This document shows positions 60,626 through 64,000 of a DNA stretch of 64,000 nucleotides, one piece after another. The notes under the pieces are model-generated. The model was not told the DNA's origin and made no database searches. It worked only from the letters and a program-made list of their open reading frames with translations. The position numbers were made by a program, and so were the translations under genes. Source of the DNA: Glandiceps talaboti (lineage: Eukaryota > Hemichordata > Enteropneusta > Spengelidae); NCBI RefSeq assembly GCF_964340395.1, contig NC_135551.1, forward strand, positions 27,325,380 to 27,389,379, given 5' to 3'. The stretch's first letter is position 1. Every line of letters begins with the position of its first letter.

Positions 60626-63600
60626 ATTAACAACACTCTTTCAAAAACCTTGCATTTATTGGATAAACATTGCAATTGTCAATGTATAATTGTATAATTC
60701 TTAGATTGCATGCATTGTAAGTATCTGATATATATAAATGATGTTGATTGACAGATTGATTGATCGATTGTTTTAATTGATTGATTGAATAATTGATCAA
60801 TTTATTGATGAGTGTAATACAGAAACACAAACAACTCGGTACACTATGGAATACAAGTGGAGTGACAGTCTCAGACAGAATAACATGCTAATCAGGCTCT
60901 TTCAAACAGACAATTTTGTACATCAAAGTATGTGTGCGCTTATGGCCCTACTGTGAAGTTATAGAGCACTATTATGATATTCTAACCACATTCTTTGTCA
61001 TAAGGTGTGCAGACGTGTAGGGTCTATGATGGAATTTATGGCTTCATAATTACATGTATAAAAGTGGTATGTACATGTTCATAATTATATATACAGGTGG
61101 TATGCATGTATTCATTTATAGTTAAATCATATACTGAGCTGTCAGACGTCCTACTGGTCATAGACAATGTACTTTAAACAATGCATGGCTTGTACTATGA
61201 ACCTTGGAGTTATATTCCCATGGGTCTTTTTATGGTGATTTGTTAGGGCTGCACAACCACACTGAATGGTTAATTTTTAAAAAGGTCTTTTTTTAGTTGT
61301 GTGCTTTACAAGACTACAGTATATCTGAAACTAGAATTAATAAAGTTGGCTTTGTAATCAAAGCTTTCATTTTTTGATGATAGCGCATGAAATTTAATGT
61401 TTAAGTGCATACTGTTCATCAAAGTCATCGTGGAGTGATAGCATAATACAATGAGTTGTTCTACAATATTTCAATGACATTACTACTACTACAAGTAGTA
61501 GTACTACTACATCCAACCAACAAATCTGAGAGAATTTAACTAAAATTTTGGTAGCCTAGTATGATGCTCAATCATCCAGTCAATGGTAGACTGTAGACAG
61601 TTGTTCATGCCTTATTTGCTACGTTTCATCGAAAACAAAGTCATCGCCCCACTCCATAGCACTGAATACTGATGCATGCTGATAGAAACTATGAGTGCCG
61701 AAAGCAGGAACTGTGAGTGCTGAAGGCTCGTGCATCTCGCACTCGCTGTTCAATCAGTACGTGGTTATAGTATTGCTCCGGATTGGAGCAAGGCAACGAC
61801 TTTAGCTGTAGATAAAACGTAGCAAAAAAGGTATGAACGACGGTCGACAGTCTAAGTCAATGGCTGAAATATCTGTAATAATCTAACTTTCACATAATCT
61901 ACTTCAAGTAATTTGCGTTTTACCAATCCAGGGACTGTCATCCTTTCCAATCTGTGAACAAAGACCAGCTAGACTAGACTAGACTACCCAAATAAAGTGT
62001 TCTAATATCAGTTACATACAACCTAATTTACTTTAATCTCTTATGTTAAATGATTCTATACTTAGATAGGATAGCGTTGCTCAGTTTAAAAAATCTTCAA
62101 AGATTGCAAAGTTATAAAACATATACTCAATATATTGTTATTTTTTAGACATCTCTAAGCAACGCAGACACTGAATGTCAACACAAGAGGTGAGTTCTTT
62201 GTCTGTGTGTATGCATTCATTGATTGTGACTTGACTAAAGTCCTTAACATAAATCAATATATGTTACCTGCCAATGTGGCGTGCTAACTTATTGATACAC
62301 TTGGCTATTTAGACAGCATGTCAAATATTGAAAGTTTTGAAAACTTGTAGATTTGTTTTTGCATTTATGAAAACTTGCAGGTTTGTTGCTGTATTAGTGA
62401 AATCATATAAATAATGCGCTCATTCTACCGATATTAAACAAACTGACATCAATGTATACCTTGCATCAAGTTACATGTACAATTAATGATGTAAAAACAA
62501 GTTCACAGCAAAAACTCCAAATGTAAATATTTTTGCTGTTCAGCTTATAAACATACCCATTTTGCAATAAATATCATCAATTTATTATTATTATCATTTA
62601 TGTTGTTGCTTTATTTCTATAAAGAAGTCTTGGCCTTACAAAGGATTTTTAAAATCAAAATATTTCCTATAAATTCTAATTAAATTCACGATAGGTGTCT
62701 AAGATAATCTGTTGTAAAGGAGTAGTAATTTTTTAAAAACAACAAAATATCATGTGTCTACTTCTCATTCAAACACGTTCAAAACCTCCATAAATTTAAA
62801 AGTTTTCTTTTGTTCTAGTTGACAAAAACTTAGCCTTTCTCAAGACACTGTGGTAATAATGTTGATAACTTGATTCTTTTTGGGGTGTTTTTTAAGAATA
62901 TAATGTTCATGGTTCCGAGCAGTGAAATTTTATGGTCACTTTTAAATAGTAATTTGAAAATAATTGTGACTTTTTGATGTCTACTAAGGACCTTTTTGAT
63001 TTTTAATATTCTAAATCACATAAGGAAAACTTTACTCTTGGGCAGTCCCTCACTTGCCAAGGACATATTATTAGCTTTTGTGTGAATTTTGCCTATCTGT
63101 ACTAATACTTACAAATGTAGCAATTTTACTTTGCATCGTTAGAGGACTATATACCATTTGAAATCTCCATGGTATTAGTGAACAGGGCAGCTAGCTTTGG
63201 GTAGGACAAAAAGACTAAGTGAATGGTTCAGTAGTTTTAGGTAACTAACTATTGATTGGTTTGAAACTCCTCCTTTCTATTGATTTGTGTATTCAAGGGT
63301 AGTCATTTAAACCAAGGTTTAGGTTTCATCACCAACAAATGTCGTAAACAACACAAAGGCTGCAAACTCTAACTTTACACTACTTTACACTAAATGATTT
63401 TATGGTGACTTTTACTATTTAGAATCTACAATCTCAAAAGTACAAAATAAATCTTACTGCATCATCATAACCTGAATCATGTAATCATTAAAGTGAAGAT
63501 TTAAAAAAATAGTGATTAAATACTTTAATATGACAAATAAATGATACTATTTTTTTTAACTTTCTCAAAAAAAGAAAAAAAGAAAGAGCTTTTCTCTCTT

Positions 63601-64000
63601 ACCATTTACTGTCAAAAATCATTTAAATAATTAACATTTTCTCTCTCTGTAATTTTTTTTCTGCATCTCTCAACTTAATTTTAGGCCACAAAATAGTTCG
63701 TAATAAAACTTCATGTAGATACATTGACAGCAGTATTCCAGTTTCACCAGACTAAATTAATACAATTGTACTAAACTTTGAGTCTCTGAATTTAATTACA
63801 AGTTTAACTGTGTTAGCGAAAAGGGTAATTGTTTCCCTTCATACAGTCTGAAATCTGTTTGCTTATTATGTGAAACTAAAAACTGTTTTTATGTCAGCTT
63901 ACTGTAAAACAGTAAGCAAATGGATTCCATTTCCATGCAAATCTGTACTTCCACTCTACTGACTTTGCCGGAACTAAATCCACTTTTAACTCACTTTGCC
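60626..64000. other. gene-free right end
   Basis: I see no recognisable exon on either strand. Contents: TTGA-type runs near 60745, a TACTAC palindrome near 61480, a foldback at 61574-61870, a GACTA run near 61975 and AT-rich sequence. The missing 5' exons of the FAM228-type gene may be here or beyond the window. Confidence 0.5.
61574..61870. repeat. imperfect ~300-bp inverted repeat (foldback)
   Basis: GACAGTTGTTCATGCC and TTTGCTACGTTTCATC on the left pair with GATAAAACGTAGCAAA and GGTATGAACGACGGTC on the right. AAAGTCATCGCC pairs with GGCAACGACTTT. The centre is GC-richer with GAGTGC strings. Confidence 0.7.

Overview
This 64 kb window is nuclear DNA from an animal. It has spliced genes with GT-AG introns, an AT-rich background, abundant simple repeats, foldback (MITE-like) elements and degenerate non-LTR retrotransposons. 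The gene set (SYAP1, RPS4, asparaginase-like genes, a FAM228-type gene) and the RTE/CR1-type elements fit a marine invertebrate, perhaps a hemichordate, lancelet or lophotrochozoan. The species cannot be fixed from sequence alone.

Layout. Positions 1-131 hold the first coding exon of an unidentified gene that runs off the left edge on the minus strand. Positions 132-8621 hold no convincing gene. SYAP1 (9 exons, minus) spans 8622-18351 and is head-to-head with RPS4 (7 exons, plus, 18756-25049), with about 400 bp of shared promoter between the start codons. Two introns of RPS4 each carry a paralogous H/ACA box snoRNA, and their identical 5' pockets are complementary to the peptidyl-transferase region of 28S rRNA. 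Two divergently oriented ASRGL1-type asparaginase/isoaspartyl-peptidase paralogs with the same three-exon structure lie at 27907-30321 (minus) and 38900-41855 (plus). They are separated by about 8.5 kb containing three dead non-LTR retrotransposon fragments. A 413-residue charged protein of unknown family lies at 44502-45743 (minus). Positions 45770-55080 are essentially microsatellites, one MITE and a cluster of X-box-like sites. A FAM228-type gene (minus, 5' end not found) covers 55081-58944 or beyond. A 5'-truncated RTE-type retrotransposon with an internal PHD-like finger sits just upstream of its last identified exon. The right end, 60626-64000, has no recognisable gene.

How the genes relate. 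SYAP1 and RPS4 probably share a bidirectional housekeeping promoter. RPS4 has a 5'TOP-like start and acts as a snoRNA host, linking ribosomal-protein and rRNA-modification output. The asparaginase pair looks like an inverted duplication; one copy has a substitution at an active-site threonine. No operon-like or CRISPR-like system is present. The most interesting signals are the snoRNA pair, a 36-bp minisatellite that has amplified the SYAP1 exon 5 splice donor, and a foldback that encloses exon 2 of one asparaginase gene. All exon joins were made by eye from splice sites, frame and remembered family sequences, without transcripts or database searches.
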